From positions 2,294,001 to 2,358,000 of the forward strand of contig CAVXFH010000002.1 of the NCBI GenBank assembly GCA_963761035.1: a stretch of 64,000 nt of DNA, in the 5' to 3' direction. This DNA is from JARRQJ01 sp963761035. GTDB taxonomy: Bacteria > Pseudomonadota > Gammaproteobacteria > DRLM01. The notes beneath the pieces were generated by a model. That model was not told the DNA's origin. It saw only the letters and a program-made list of their open reading frames with translations, and ran no database searches. Made by a program: the position numbers and the translations under genes. Below, one piece after another: positions 17,911 to 27,364 of the stretch (its first letter is position 1; each line of letters starts with the position of its first letter).

Positions 17911-18984
17911 TCAATTCTGATAATTAAATGCGTCCGTAATTATTTTCCATGTCAACTGCTCTGCTTTAACATGTTGTTGATAATACCTCCACACCTGTTC
18001 TTTCATTTGCCTGATTGTATCTGGTTTTCTTATTAGTTCTTCACAGACCTGTAGGCAATCATCAATCGAGATAAATGTCCTAAGATGTATTCCTTCTTCG
18101 AGTGGAACTGGCAACTCAAAGAACAAAGGCTCAGACACGATACACCTAGCGCCAGCAATAGCTTCACCGAGTTTCCAGGGATTAGAATTGCCTAAACCAA
18201 GTGTGCAAATCGCGATATCGGATTCTCTCAGTGTCTTTGTGAACTCTCTGCGTGATACCTTTGGCTGCAATAGGCCCTTAGGACAGTGGCGCTCAGAAAT
18301 TGGAGTTTTAACAATCCCCCCACAAAATCTGGTTCCAAACTCTTTCCTTAGGGCTTTCACCAACGCGATTCTTTCTCGGGAAAATTCTGTGAGATCTCCT
18401 CCAAACTCAAAAAGTCTGGTTACGAAGAATATACTAAATTTGCTCGGCGAACCGGGTGTGCCTTCATAATCTTCCTCATAAAGAGACACGTTGTTCTTGT
18501 ACATGTATAACATGAATCGCACTTGATCGTGCCACGAGAAAATACCATTCTTGGATTTTGGCTTTCGCAATAATTTTGATCGCATAAGGTGATGAGCGCA
18601 GAACAATTGGAATATTGGCACGATACGACTGCAGCAATTATAATTTACACCATAAGGGAACACTCTCGTTTTCAGATGTGTCGGTAATTTATCGATCTCC
18701 CGTGCTAGATAGCTACGCTTTACGACATAATCATGCATCTCTATGCTATGTTGTACAGAGAAACATGTGAAATCACCCAGATCAATAAGTATTGTACGTA
18801 TATCGCCAGTATCTAAGTTTCTCGCCTCAAGTGACAATGTTGCAGTATCGAGCAATTCAGAGCATTCAAGTTGGGTGGATAGAGATATTTTTACTTTCCC
18901 GCTTCTCTGCAACTCGTAAAGCCCTGCATATACCTGAGTAGACCACGGCGTTAAAGAATTTGGGTGAATTATAATCTCGTACAT
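17911..18984 (-). CDS. Putative glycosyltransferase (GT-B C-terminal half recognisable)
   Basis: The 357-residue protein is only partly recognisable. Its C-terminal half resembles GT1/exostosin-like glycosyltransferases: FTKTLRESDIAICTLG, then NPWKLGEAIAGARCIVSEPL near residues 250-285, where the Glu-containing loop would contact the donor nucleotide. The N-terminal half has no confident match. Its start lies 28 bases from the DR of an IS5-family element that separates it from the other minus-strand glycan genes. Its original promoter or operon link has probably been cut. Confidence 0.55.
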   Translation of the reverse strand: MYEIIIHPNSLTPWSTQVYAGLYELQRSGKVKISLSTQLECSELLDTATLSLEARNLDTGDIRTILIDLGDFTCFSVQHSIEMHDYVVKRSYLAREIDKLPTHLKTRVFPYGVNYNCCSRIVPIFQLFCAHHLMRSKLLRKPKSKNGIFSWHDQVRFMLYMYKNNVSLYEEDYEGTPGSPSKFSIFFVTRLFEFGGDLTEFSRERIALVKALRKEFGTRFCGGIVKTPISERHCPKGLLQPKVSRREFTKTLRESDIAICTLGLGNSNPWKLGEAIAGARCIVSEPLFFELPVPLEEGIHLRTFISIDDCLQVCEELIRKPDTIRQMKEQVWRYYQQHVKAEQLTWKIITDAFNYQN

Positions 18985-19011
18985 GGTTTCGCCAATTCTC
19001 GATTTAATTGA

Positions 19012-20168
19012 TTAGGGAACATCTGGATAAGTCACGAAAATCAAAGCGGTCATACCAAGATGTTCGGTTTTTGGCCATAAAATCACTTCTTGAGCGATAT
19101 TGTGCGCGCTATGGCAGAGATCCGCCTTTTATCATGCGCCATTCGTATCAATTAGGAGCACTAACCCTATGCCATACATTGCAGCCTTCGTCGGGCCAGG
19201 TACAAATTGGACTAGGCACTGAGCACAAACAAGGCATGAGAATTTATAGCGAGACCTCGGTATCGAACAATGGTAAAAGTAAATATCCGATTCATAATGG
19301 CAAACATATGATCGACCTTTTCCCGGACTTTCGACGTGGTACGGTTGCGCAATCTGTCAGAATCCGAGACCGGTTTATACCGACTGTCTTTTGTCTGGGT
19401 AAAGTCTTTGGCTCTCGGTGCATCAGATTGAATCACTTCAGCCTGTCCGGCATAGGCCGAGTCACCCCAGATACGCGTTTCCTCTCCGTGCAATTGGTCT
19501 TCAAGCACTTGCGAGTTATAAACATTGGTCGGCGTCGCCGCCAGCGAATGGATAATTTTAGTCTTGCTATCGACGCCAATATGCAACTTTATGCCAAAAT
19601 AATACTGATTTCCTTTCTTCGTCTGGTGCATCTGTGGGTCGCGCTGTTTCTTTCTGTTCTTGGTGGAGCTCGGCGCATTGATAATGCTGGCGTCAACAAT
19701 GGTGCCTTTGGTAACCTTCATCCCCTGCGCCTGAAGGTATTCGCCGACAGCCTGAAACAGCTGATCGCCCTGTTTGTGCCTTTCCAACAAGTGACAAAAG
19801 TTGAGAATCGTGGTCACATCGGGAACCGGCTCTCGCTCCAGATCAATTCCAGAAAAACGGCATATGGATCGCGACTCATAAAGCGCTTTTTCCGAGCCAG
19901 GATCAGAAAGAATTAACCAGTGCTGCAGAAAATAGATGCGCAGCATACTCTCCAGATCTATGGTAGGGTAAAAAGCTTCGATCACCTCACACGGTTTCTC
20001 CCATGGCAAAATGCTGTCCATCTCGGCAAGAAATTTATCTCTTCGAATAGGCTTGCGATAGTGTTCAAAATCGCAAAGGGCAAAGGTTAGTTGTTTCATC
20101 AATATCAACCGGGTTCGAACGGTGTCAGTATTATCGCAACTTCTGGAAGTTAATCAGTGGTTCCTTAG
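19012..20168 (-). mobile_element. IS5-family insertion sequence with TTAG target duplication
   Basis: The element spans 19016-20164 (1149 bp) and is flanked by identical TTAG repeats at 19012-19015 and 20165-20168, matching the YTAR-type 4-bp target of IS5 elements. Ends are related inverted repeats: GGAACATCTGGATAAGTC on the left and GGAACCACTGATTAACT read inward from the right. It encodes one transposase on the minus strand. The intact target duplication indicates direct insertion rather than rearrangement. Confidence 0.85.
19212..20108 (-). CDS. IS5-family transposase (premature amber near C-terminus)
   Basis: The 298-residue DDE transposase has the IS5 layout: N-terminal DUF772-like region (LRIYFLQHWLILSDPGSEKALY), GTIVDASIINAPSS with the first Asp, IWGDSAYAG with the second, and a C-terminal VREKVDHMFAIMNR with the Glu region. 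The frame stops at TAG after LFVLSA. In-frame translation continues beyond it with SNLYLARRRL before the next stop, a typical family ending, so roughly a dozen C-terminal residues are probably lost to one point mutation. Activity is uncertain. Confidence 0.85.
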   Translation of the reverse strand: MILMKQLTFALCDFEHYRKPIRRDKFLAEMDSILPWEKPCEVIEAFYPTIDLESMLRIYFLQHWLILSDPGSEKALYESRSICRFSGIDLEREPVPDVTTILNFCHLLERHKQGDQLFQAVGEYLQAQGMKVTKGTIVDASIINAPSSTKNRKKQRDPQMHQTKKGNQYYFGIKLHIGVDSKTKIIHSLAATPTNVYNSQVLEDQLHGEETRIWGDSAYAGQAEVIQSDAPRAKDFTQTKDSRYKPVSDSDRLRNRTTSKVREKVDHMFAIMNRIFTFTIVRYRGLAINSHALFVLSA

Positions 20169-20601
20169 TAATTTGCTGTGATTCACATTTCAGTTTCGAT
20201 ACTACCAAAAAGGGTCTTGTTGTTTAATTCGACTACAGCAGATAAATTCAACCATTACGGCTGCGCTCCATGTAAACCTAGAATCTGCATCAGTATCATG
20301 CATCCTTATGCAGTAACTAAATAATATTCTGTTAAGATGTCTAAACTACCGCAGCTTTTTAAATGAATACTTTCCGTTATTTTTTATAAGTAAGTTGATT
20401 CATCCGTTTTGGTGACAATGTGGCCCTTAGTTCTCCCCCCAATCCCGGCAAATTCATCGGTTCGTTAGCTAGTAAAGCATTCTTTTGCCAGTATAGGGCT
20501 TGTCTTTGTCCGCGCGTTAATTGCGGAAGACATAATGGTACAAAGGAACTCGATAACAGCACACTATCGACTGCTCCATACATTTTTCGCCCAGACAAGA
20601 C
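20169..20601. other. Intergenic between IS5 element and glycosyltransferase
   Basis: About 430 bases with no recognised gene. A 73-residue minus-strand frame at 20377-20598 (QLTRGQRQALYWQKNALLANE and onward) looks protein-like but has no family I recognise and no ribosome site, so it may be a relic. The rest is AT-rich. Confidence 0.35.
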
Positions 20602-21756
20602 CTACTTGAACCCCCCTGTTGTTTGGATTATAACCTCAATATACCGTTTAACCACCTGATCGATACTATAAGAACTCTTTACAATGTCCACTGCCTTCTT
20701 TGAGTATTCGGCTCTTTGACTTTCACTTTGTTCGGCGATGTTTAATATCGCTGCTGCCAGTTTACTCGCGTTCTTTTGTGGCACTATTAATCCCGCAGAA
20801 CCTACTACCTTTCGCATATCCCCTGAATCTGTGCAGACTGGTATAACGCCACTAGCCATGGCCTCTATCAAAGAGATGGGAAGCCCTTCTCCAGTGGTCG
20901 ACGACATTGCAAATATGTCAGAAGCAGAGTATAAATCGGCGACATTATCTTGGAAACCCAACAATTTTACATTTTCTTTCAATTCGTAACGGTTTAACCA
21001 ACTAACTAACTGCTCATTGTCGTAGTCGAGATTTGAGCCAAACAGGAGAAAGTAAGTATCTCGCTTTTGTTGACAAATTATTGCGGCAGCTTTGAAAAGA
21101 GTTTCAAGATCTTTAAAATCGCCTTGAGAGTAGCGGCTCTTTGGTAATTCTATTCGAGCGGCTGTTGCGACTACAATGGCACAATCTGGAATACCTAAAC
21201 GCCTTCTGACACTCGCTCTATCATTCTTCAATGGTCGAAATTTTGAAGTATCAACACCGTTAGCAATCACCAAAAGCTTCTCCCGTTTAAACCGGTGTAT
21301 GTCGCGATATACTTCATAGGTTTTATTTGAGCAACATATTATTTTTTCTGGAACGAACTTCGACAAGAGGGCTGCGCAACGCACTCCATATCGAGTAGCA
21401 AAGGTATTCCATCGAATAGTGGAATTATGGATTGTCCAAATAACGGGGATTCCATTGAGTCTGAGTACTGTAGAGAAAAGATTTGCATCACCTGACCAGC
21501 AAAGACAAACATCGGGGTGGTGGCGGTATATGAGATTCGCTACATTTATTTTTTGGCCAATGTCTCGAAATGGAGAATACAAATTAAATGCATGCACTTC
21601 GATACCCATTTCTGTAAACCTATGAGTCAGCGTCCCTGTGCTTATTAGGGTTACAATTAATTGTTTATACGAGGGATTCAAGTGTCGTGCCAGTTCCTCC
21701 AATAGCACCGTTCGCCCGTTGCGGGACAAAGAATCCACAAGGTGCAGTATTCTCAT
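20602..21756 (-). CDS. Glycosyltransferase family 4
   Basis: The 384-residue enzyme has the GT-B fold: N-terminal LHLVDSLSRNGRTVLLEELAR, and a C-terminal Glycos_transf_1 domain with ANGVDTSKFRP near residue 166, AARIELPKSR, VKLLGFQDNVADLYSASDIFAMSS and the EX7E-type motif EGLPISLIEAMASG near residue 304. GT4 enzymes are retaining glycosyltransferases using nucleotide sugars. Its start overlaps the stop of the upstream GT gene by 4 bases (ATGA), showing translational coupling. It belongs to the minus-strand cluster that begins at 26717. Confidence 0.85.
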   Translation of the reverse strand: MRILHLVDSLSRNGRTVLLEELARHLNPSYKQLIVTLISTGTLTHRFTEMGIEVHAFNLYSPFRDIGQKINVANLIYRHHPDVCLCWSGDANLFSTVLRLNGIPVIWTIHNSTIRWNTFATRYGVRCAALLSKFVPEKIICCSNKTYEVYRDIHRFKREKLLVIANGVDTSKFRPLKNDRASVRRRLGIPDCAIVVATAARIELPKSRYSQGDFKDLETLFKAAAIICQQKRDTYFLLFGSNLDYDNEQLVSWLNRYELKENVKLLGFQDNVADLYSASDIFAMSSTTGEGLPISLIEAMASGVIPVCTDSGDMRKVVGSAGLIVPQKNASKLAAAILNIAEQSESQRAEYSKKAVDIVKSSYSIDQVVKRYIEVIIQTTGGFK

Positions 21757-22982
21757 TTTAATTCATGTCTCAGTTCACGATACAAAGTGAGTATACGTTC
21801 ACGATAATGTTCCGCTGAGTATTCGGCGGCCATCCAAGAACGGCCCTCCTGCCCCATACGCTTCAACCGCAAGTCATTCATGTTGGCGAATCGTCGAAGA
21901 GCTTCTGCGAGACCATCTACAGATCCGGGCGTGAAGGTGATACCCGTATTTTCTTCTCGAATCAGTTCTGGAATTCCACCGATACGGGAGCCGATAACAG
22001 ATTTTCCTAATGAATATGCTTCCATAAGAGATAATGGAGAATTTTCATAAAGCTCAGACGGCAGTACAACCGCACGTGCCTCACGAACCAAATTATGTAA
22101 AGCGTCTCCTAAGACGTGGCCAGTAAAGGTAACATCGCCCCCTAAGTCGACTGCCAGCTTATGAAATGTCGCAGACTCTGGTCCAGTCCCGGCAATCACC
22201 AAAGGTACTCTGGCTAAAGACGCTGCGCGTATCAATGTCGCAACCCCCTTTTCGGATACCAGACGTCCGATGTATAGGAAGTATTTACCTACGTTGTAGT
22301 TTGCGGTGAAGTCTTTTAGATCTATAAAATTTGGAATATGAACCAGATGATCACGATTCCATCCCCACTCCACTAGCTTTTCCAGAACGAACCGACTAGG
22401 AATAATGAAATACCGCACATTGTGTGTGTAGCTGCCTAAAAGCCTATGTAGTGCTGTTTCGATCATTACAAGACCACTAAGCAATCTCGATTGTTTTATG
22501 CACCGATGCAACACAACGTTATATATCTTGCCATTCTTGCACCGTTCACAGACACCATCATGCGTGAACATTTTATATGCCGGGCATGCAAGCTTCAGAT
22601 CATGTACTGTGAGTACTATGGGAATGCCCTTGTCATGTATTGCGCCAAGAATAGATGGTGAAATATGATGATAAATATTGTGAATATGACATATATCGGG
22701 TTTTGTCCTGTCGATAAGGTGCGCTAATTTGTTCCTCGCCTCGATCGAATATATGATTTTTGGTGCCCGCTTAATATTATCCCATAAGGAATATTGTTCT
22801 CCGAATTCGATTTCATCAACAAAATAGCTATCCCATTCGCAGGGAAGATTCTTGGGATGCTGCATCGCAAAGGGAATTATCTGCCAGCCTCCTTCGCTAA
22901 GCAAACGGTTGTGTTCTAAGAAGACGTTCTCTGCACCGCCACGTCGGTAATAGTAGTTATTGATTGACATCAAGGTAGGCAT
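21753..22982 (-). CDS. Glycosyltransferase family 4
   Basis: The 409-residue GT4 enzyme opens with MSINNYYYRRGGAENVFLEH, the acceptor-side Gly-rich loop seen in this family. It continues with ICHIHNIYHHISPSIL and VLTVHDLKLACP, a Cys-containing insertion (CERCKNGKIYNVVLHRC) typical of one GT4 subgroup, then IPNFIDLKDF, YIGRLVSEKGV and the donor motif ENSPLSLMEAYSLGKSVIG. The frame is complete. It lies 32 bases downstream of the broken polymerase gene and is coupled to the next GT. Confidence 0.87.
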   Translation of the reverse strand: MPTLMSINNYYYRRGGAENVFLEHNRLLSEGGWQIIPFAMQHPKNLPCEWDSYFVDEIEFGEQYSLWDNIKRAPKIIYSIEARNKLAHLIDRTKPDICHIHNIYHHISPSILGAIHDKGIPIVLTVHDLKLACPAYKMFTHDGVCERCKNGKIYNVVLHRCIKQSRLLSGLVMIETALHRLLGSYTHNVRYFIIPSRFVLEKLVEWGWNRDHLVHIPNFIDLKDFTANYNVGKYFLYIGRLVSEKGVATLIRAASLARVPLVIAGTGPESATFHKLAVDLGGDVTFTGHVLGDALHNLVREARAVVLPSELYENSPLSLMEAYSLGKSVIGSRIGGIPELIREENTGITFTPGSVDGLAEALRRFANMNDLRLKRMGQEGRSWMAAEYSAEHYRERILTLYRELRHELK

Positions 22983-23014
22983 AAAAGTAGCTCTAAACGT
23001 ATTTCAGGATGAGC

Positions 23015-24393
23015 TTATGATAATCTGGCTTGATTATTCACAACATGCGAGTCGTTCATGGGGCTTGGCACTGTCATTCCATGTCGATATCGCTCGAACG
23101 CGATATATCCAGAAAAATACGCAAATAAGTAATTAATCGTGGTATAGTAAAAGATGTTTGCATAGACTGTAAGTATGGCAACCATCAATGTAACCGCAAC
23201 CCAACCCGACGCCAAACCTGCAAAAACAGAGCTTCCCTTCGAGACATAACGTGCATCCTGAAACACAAAATAAAGAAATATTATAAATAAAAGCACTCCG
23301 CCAAGGCCAGTTTCCCATAGCAACATTGAAAATAGCAGATCAGCACCCGCTTTACCGAGACGACCTGAATATTCGCCAGAAAGGGCGTGAATATGTGATG
23401 AAGTGACATTTCCAATTCCTAACCCGGTCCACAATCGCACGGGATCATCCGTGAGTACGCGAAACGGCAGCAGTAAAGCATCGAGACGTGGTAATAGCGG
23501 AATCGGATCGGGGGATGAGGTTATGACACCGATTGATTTACCCGCCAACTGATCAAGGCTGTCTTATATTATTTTCCTTTCCGGAGTATAGATAGGACTC
23601 AATTCCGCCATTAGACATTTCTTTAAATGAATTTTCTTGTCCTGGAATGAAACTATAGAGAAATACAACTGATGCGATCACTGCGCTACCAAACGCAAAG
23701 ACGCCAATCAGTTGCGTCATGTTTATTCGTTGCCACGCAGCAATTAGATATGGAACAATTAACATTATTGGCAGTAGTAAAAATGTTACTTTCGTTTCAT
23801 TGATCGTTGTCGGTAATAAAAGCACAAAGAATAATAAAAGGTAGGTCCTCAAGCGCAGTTGTTGTTTGGCGTACTTCGCCGTTATCACGGCGATGCACGA
23901 CAGTAAAAAAATGGACAGTGCGCCCGATGCACTGTCGCCCAAAGTACCCGTGACGACATCTCCTGAATTAAATCCAACGAATTTGATAAACCGCTGATAA
24001 AAAGACACTGGGAATTGTATCATCGCCATCAGAAGGACAAATGTCATTTGGTTGCGAAACGAACCCGGCGAAAGCCGGATCGCCGCCGGCAATAAAAACA
24101 TGGGTATCCATTTGAGATACGGCCGCAGTCCGACAACTAGCGCTCCGGGATCAAGTGAGTTGATGATTGTTCCGCACAATACTTGAAGAACAGCCAGCCC
24201 GGCTAAGACAGCATAACGCGGTTTTATGAATGCTTTTTTGTGAATCGCCAAACTGATCATAAAGACAAGAAATAGTGATGCCGAGATCAGGTCCGGGCAC
24301 CAAAGTTAAGAATCTGGAAAGAGAGGGCGCGGCTTGTTGAATAGAACCTAAGACAATTAAGATAAATAAAATTAGGTAGATGAATGCATTCAT
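23015..24393 (-). pseudogene. Wzy/O-antigen-ligase-like membrane polymerase, two frameshifts
   Basis: Three minus-strand frames join into one polytopic membrane protein of about 455 residues: a start at 24393 (NAFIYLILFILIVLGS), a central part rich in membrane segments (FLLSCIAVITAKYA; LLLFFVLLLP), and a C-terminal part with a periplasmic loop (HIHALSGEYSGRLG) and final segments. One extra base near 24276 and another near 23555 break it; realigning gives DLISASLFLV and NIRQLDQLAGKS across the joins. Wzy-type proteins polymerise repeat units in the periplasm. As sequenced it cannot make a functional polymerase. Position in the middle of the GT operon fits. Confidence 0.7.
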
Positions 24394-24417
24394 TTCAATC
24401 GGTCCATAACGAACGCA

Positions 24418-25589
24418 TTATGTGAAAGTCTGTGAGAGATAATTCGCAAAGCGTTGTCCGTGAATGGCCCAATCGTGCTCGTTGGGCAACGATCTGAGGC
24501 CCTTTCTCAGCTGCTAATCGTAAACAGCTCACGATTATCCATTGCATACATGATCGCTTCCGCAATATCCACTGCTTTATCACTCTTTGTCCAAATCACG
24601 AATCCTTCGTCGCCTAACACATCTTTGTGTGCTGGAATGGGTGTCAGGATTATCGGTTTACCGCACGCCATGTATTCGAACACCTTCAACGGGCTGGATA
24701 CATTCCATTCCGGTCTATCAGGAAGCGGGTATATACCGCAATCCGCCTTAGCTATCTCCTTGCGGCATCTCCTCATATGGCATTAGACCTTTAAAATGCA
24801 CGTTTTCTGTTAACCGCTTTTTTGTCACTAGCTCTTTTAATTATCGAGCCAGGGGCCGTCTCCAACAACCATAAAAACAATTTTACTGCGATAGGGCTCA
24901 TCAAGCATGGCAATGGCTTCGATTACATGATCGATGCCGCGCCTCATACTGAGGCTTCCATGATAAATAAGCACAAAACGTTCCTGATACGAGCTTATGC
25001 GCGACTGTGCCTGTATCGAAGTTGAATTTATGAGTGTTTACGCCAGACTGCCAAACAACATAGTCGTTAAACTTCGTTTTGAATTCCTGTTCAGCACATG
25101 TTTAAGACGCTCGGTGATAAACGAATACCCGACCAGCGAATTTGGCGAAATAAGATCAAGGGTAGTTTCCAGAACATCAATCGATCAACTTTACTCTTAA
25201 ATGAATTGATCTCGACCGGTACTGTTCTCACATCCAGATGTATATTTCTTATTCCTATCATCCTAAGAACTGGCGCAATGAGAAGACTACTCGAATTTAC
25301 AATAACGATGTCATCGCGCTTTCCGTTGAATAACAATCCACCATAACATTTTAATTAGCAATCCATACCGATATAACCACGGCACATCGGGTGCCGATAA
25401 ATACGTTATTTTCACATTGCAATTCGTCGGTTGATACTTATTCTTTGAGAAACTGGTTATTATTTGGACGTCGAATCCGTTATCAGTTAGTTTATCGCCC
25501 ATCTCCAGCCAAGGACTTTTGTTTGGCTTAAGATCGAAGCGGTCCGCTTCCAGCCAGAGTATCCTTCGCCTAGGTTTTATCTCAGTCAT
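24418..25589 (-). pseudogene. GT4 glycosyltransferase relic broken by many frameshifts
   Basis: No single frame covers this gene, but joining successive frames gives a continuous GT4 protein of about 390 residues. The segments run RRRILWLEADRFDLKPNKSP (start at 25589), DDIVIVNSSSLLIAPVL, VWQSGVNTHKFNF, ERFVLIYHGSLSMRRGIDHV, VVGDGPWLDN, LTENVHFKGLMPYEEM, CGIYPLPD, then SSPLKVFEYMACGKPI, and an end at WAIHGQRFANYLSQ. I count about seven single-base shifts, five consistent with +1 and two with -1. It lies between an intact GT4 (25617) and the broken Wzy gene. Either strongly decayed or poorly sequenced. Confidence 0.7.
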
Positions 25590-25616
25590 GAAACGTTATC
25601 GCCATTTTATGCAAGT

Positions 25617-26717
25617 TTATTGATCCAAGAATGCCATTACATGCTTGGCGTTTTCTTCGGAAAAATGGTGGAGCGCATACATCTGTGCATGATTCCCCAT
25701 TGATTCCCGAATTTCATCATTTTCGCATAGTAGCCTCACTTGCTTGTTAAATTGGTCGTACCCTGCTGAGATGAAGCCTAGACTCTTATCGTCAAATACC
25801 CCATCTGGATTAACATTCAGACTGACAACGGGCACTTTCCGCATCCAGGCTTGGATAAATGTATTTGGAAACCCTTCCCATAAGCTTGTATTGACCAAAA
25901 TATGTGATTGCGCGATATATTCGTTTACCTGCTCCTGGGTAAGTCGACCAAGATAGTCGAAATTGCTCAGTTTCCTGATTCTATTCATCATGCTTTCCTG
26001 GCGCGTTTTATCATGGTCAGGAGGGCCTATCATTATAAATCTAACATGGGGCAAGTCTTGTAAAGACTGCGCCAAGTCTATAAATATCTGCGGCTGCTTT
26101 AGTGGATGCAGTTTGCCGACGAATAATACTTTAATCGGCTTCTGCTTAATGATACTTTCGGTTGGTTTTGGATGAAAATTTGGGATGATTGCAGATGCCG
26201 TCCTTCCATAATACTTTTTTAATAAATCGTCTTGGTGCTTGGTTTGGGCGATGATATTACTGGCTTTTGAAATGCCGTAGCTCATTACACCATGCTCAAT
26301 CATGCGAAATGGTAAATTGCGAGTAAGAGAGAAATTAAATGGCTCTATGCTTTTATCACTCGATATGTGCCATATGAGCCTGCAATTATTATTTTTTGCA
26401 TAATACGCAGCAATACCAGTATATGCACAGCCGACACGCTGATATATGACATCTGGTTTGATTTCTTTGAGAATGTTATGCAATTTGGCTGCGTCGAAAA
26501 AGGTGCCAAATCGTCGCCAACCATCGGCATCCGCAATTTTTATAATCGTGTAGCCCTCTGGCTTGTATTCTGGATGTGCGCTGCGGGTCAAATAGAATAT
26601 CTCATATTTATTTTCTTGTATTAACGCTTCCAATAAAACCTTAACTTGATACTCCGCGCCCCCCATGTTGGCGGACCAGTGATCGGGTATAACGATGCAT
26701 AGACGTTTTTTTCTCAC
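25617..26717 (-). CDS. Glycosyltransferase family 4
   Basis: The intact 366-residue GT4 enzyme starts with CIVIPDHWSANMGGAEYQVKVL, including the Gly-rich acceptor loop. It has IIPNFHPKP and VLFVGKLHPLKQPQIFIDLA at the domain junction, and the donor motif EGFPNTFIQAWMRKVPVVSL near residue 285. It is the first gene of the minus-strand cluster 26717-17911, so the cluster promoter should lie upstream of 26717. It is more AT-rich than the flanking export operon. Confidence 0.87.
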   Translation of the reverse strand: MRKKRLCIVIPDHWSANMGGAEYQVKVLLEALIQENKYEIFYLTRSAHPEYKPEGYTIIKIADADGWRRFGTFFDAAKLHNILKEIKPDVIYQRVGCAYTGIAAYYAKNNNCRLIWHISSDKSIEPFNFSLTRNLPFRMIEHGVMSYGISKASNIIAQTKHQDDLLKKYYGRTASAIIPNFHPKPTESIIKQKPIKVLFVGKLHPLKQPQIFIDLAQSLQDLPHVRFIMIGPPDHDKTRQESMMNRIRKLSNFDYLGRLTQEQVNEYIAQSHILVNTSLWEGFPNTFIQAWMRKVPVVSLNVNPDGVFDDKSLGFISAGYDQFNKQVRLLCENDEIRESMGNHAQMYALHHFSEENAKHVMAFLDQ

Positions 26718-26947
26718 GAGCGGTGTTAACCAGATACAAGGGGTGTAAATCTGTCCAAGTCTACAGGATGCGTCGAAGTCATTGACTGGGCTGCGAAGGG
26801 AAGCTGAACGGGTATCATTTGATTGAAGATTATACTACATCCTTAGGAATAATTGGCTTGCAGTATGCTGACGACCGATTTGGCCAGCCGGTACTTTTGA
26901 AGCCAAGTATTTTGAAGTAGATTAAACTGCTTTTAAGGCAGGAAAAT

Positions 26948-27271
26948 ATGCCGAGGAAGGGTTTTGTATAGGAACAGATAGTATCGAAGTTACAGCACGT
27001 TGTAGCACTGCTCATCCAGGAGCAGGGGTATACCAGGCCTGCAGTCGGAATATCGATGTCAGTTGTAAGCGTTAGCGCGGGAAAGGGCGGTATTCAGGTG
27101 CCAATCGAGTTGAGCTTTACGGCGGGCCGGCCACAAACAAAACGGACTCGGAGCTATAGATCAGATGAGACGATGAGGGCGATGATGTATAAACTAGTCC
27201 AATCGACGCATAAGCGCCGGAGGTGGATCAACGGATTTGTTCTACCGATCATCGCGGTCGATAATGAGTAA
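26948..27271 (+). pseudogene. Remnants of two transposases (IS3 OrfA-like, then IS256-like C-terminus)
   Basis: From 26948 the plus strand reads MPRKGFV, a stop, then EQIVSKLQHVVALL, closely resembling the first helices of IS3-family OrfA proteins, and then degrades. From about 27110 another frame gives RTRSYRSDETMRAMMYKLVQS and KRRRWINGF, resembling the C-terminus of IS256-family transposases. Neither is functional. The rest of 26718-27364 shows no gene. These scars add to the two complete IS elements and mark the segment as an insertion hot spot. Confidence 0.5.
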
Positions 27272-27364
27272 TTTAAGGAAGCTTAACTGGAAATTGATCA
27301 GTCGGGCAGGATGGCCGAATGAGCCCATGTACCGGCTTAGACAATTAGTCATAGGGAATATCTC

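Noticed and set aside
19008..19916. A long plus-strand frame of 302 residues
   Set aside because: It is antisense to the IS5 transposase, which has clear DDE motifs, and its own translation has no domain pattern.
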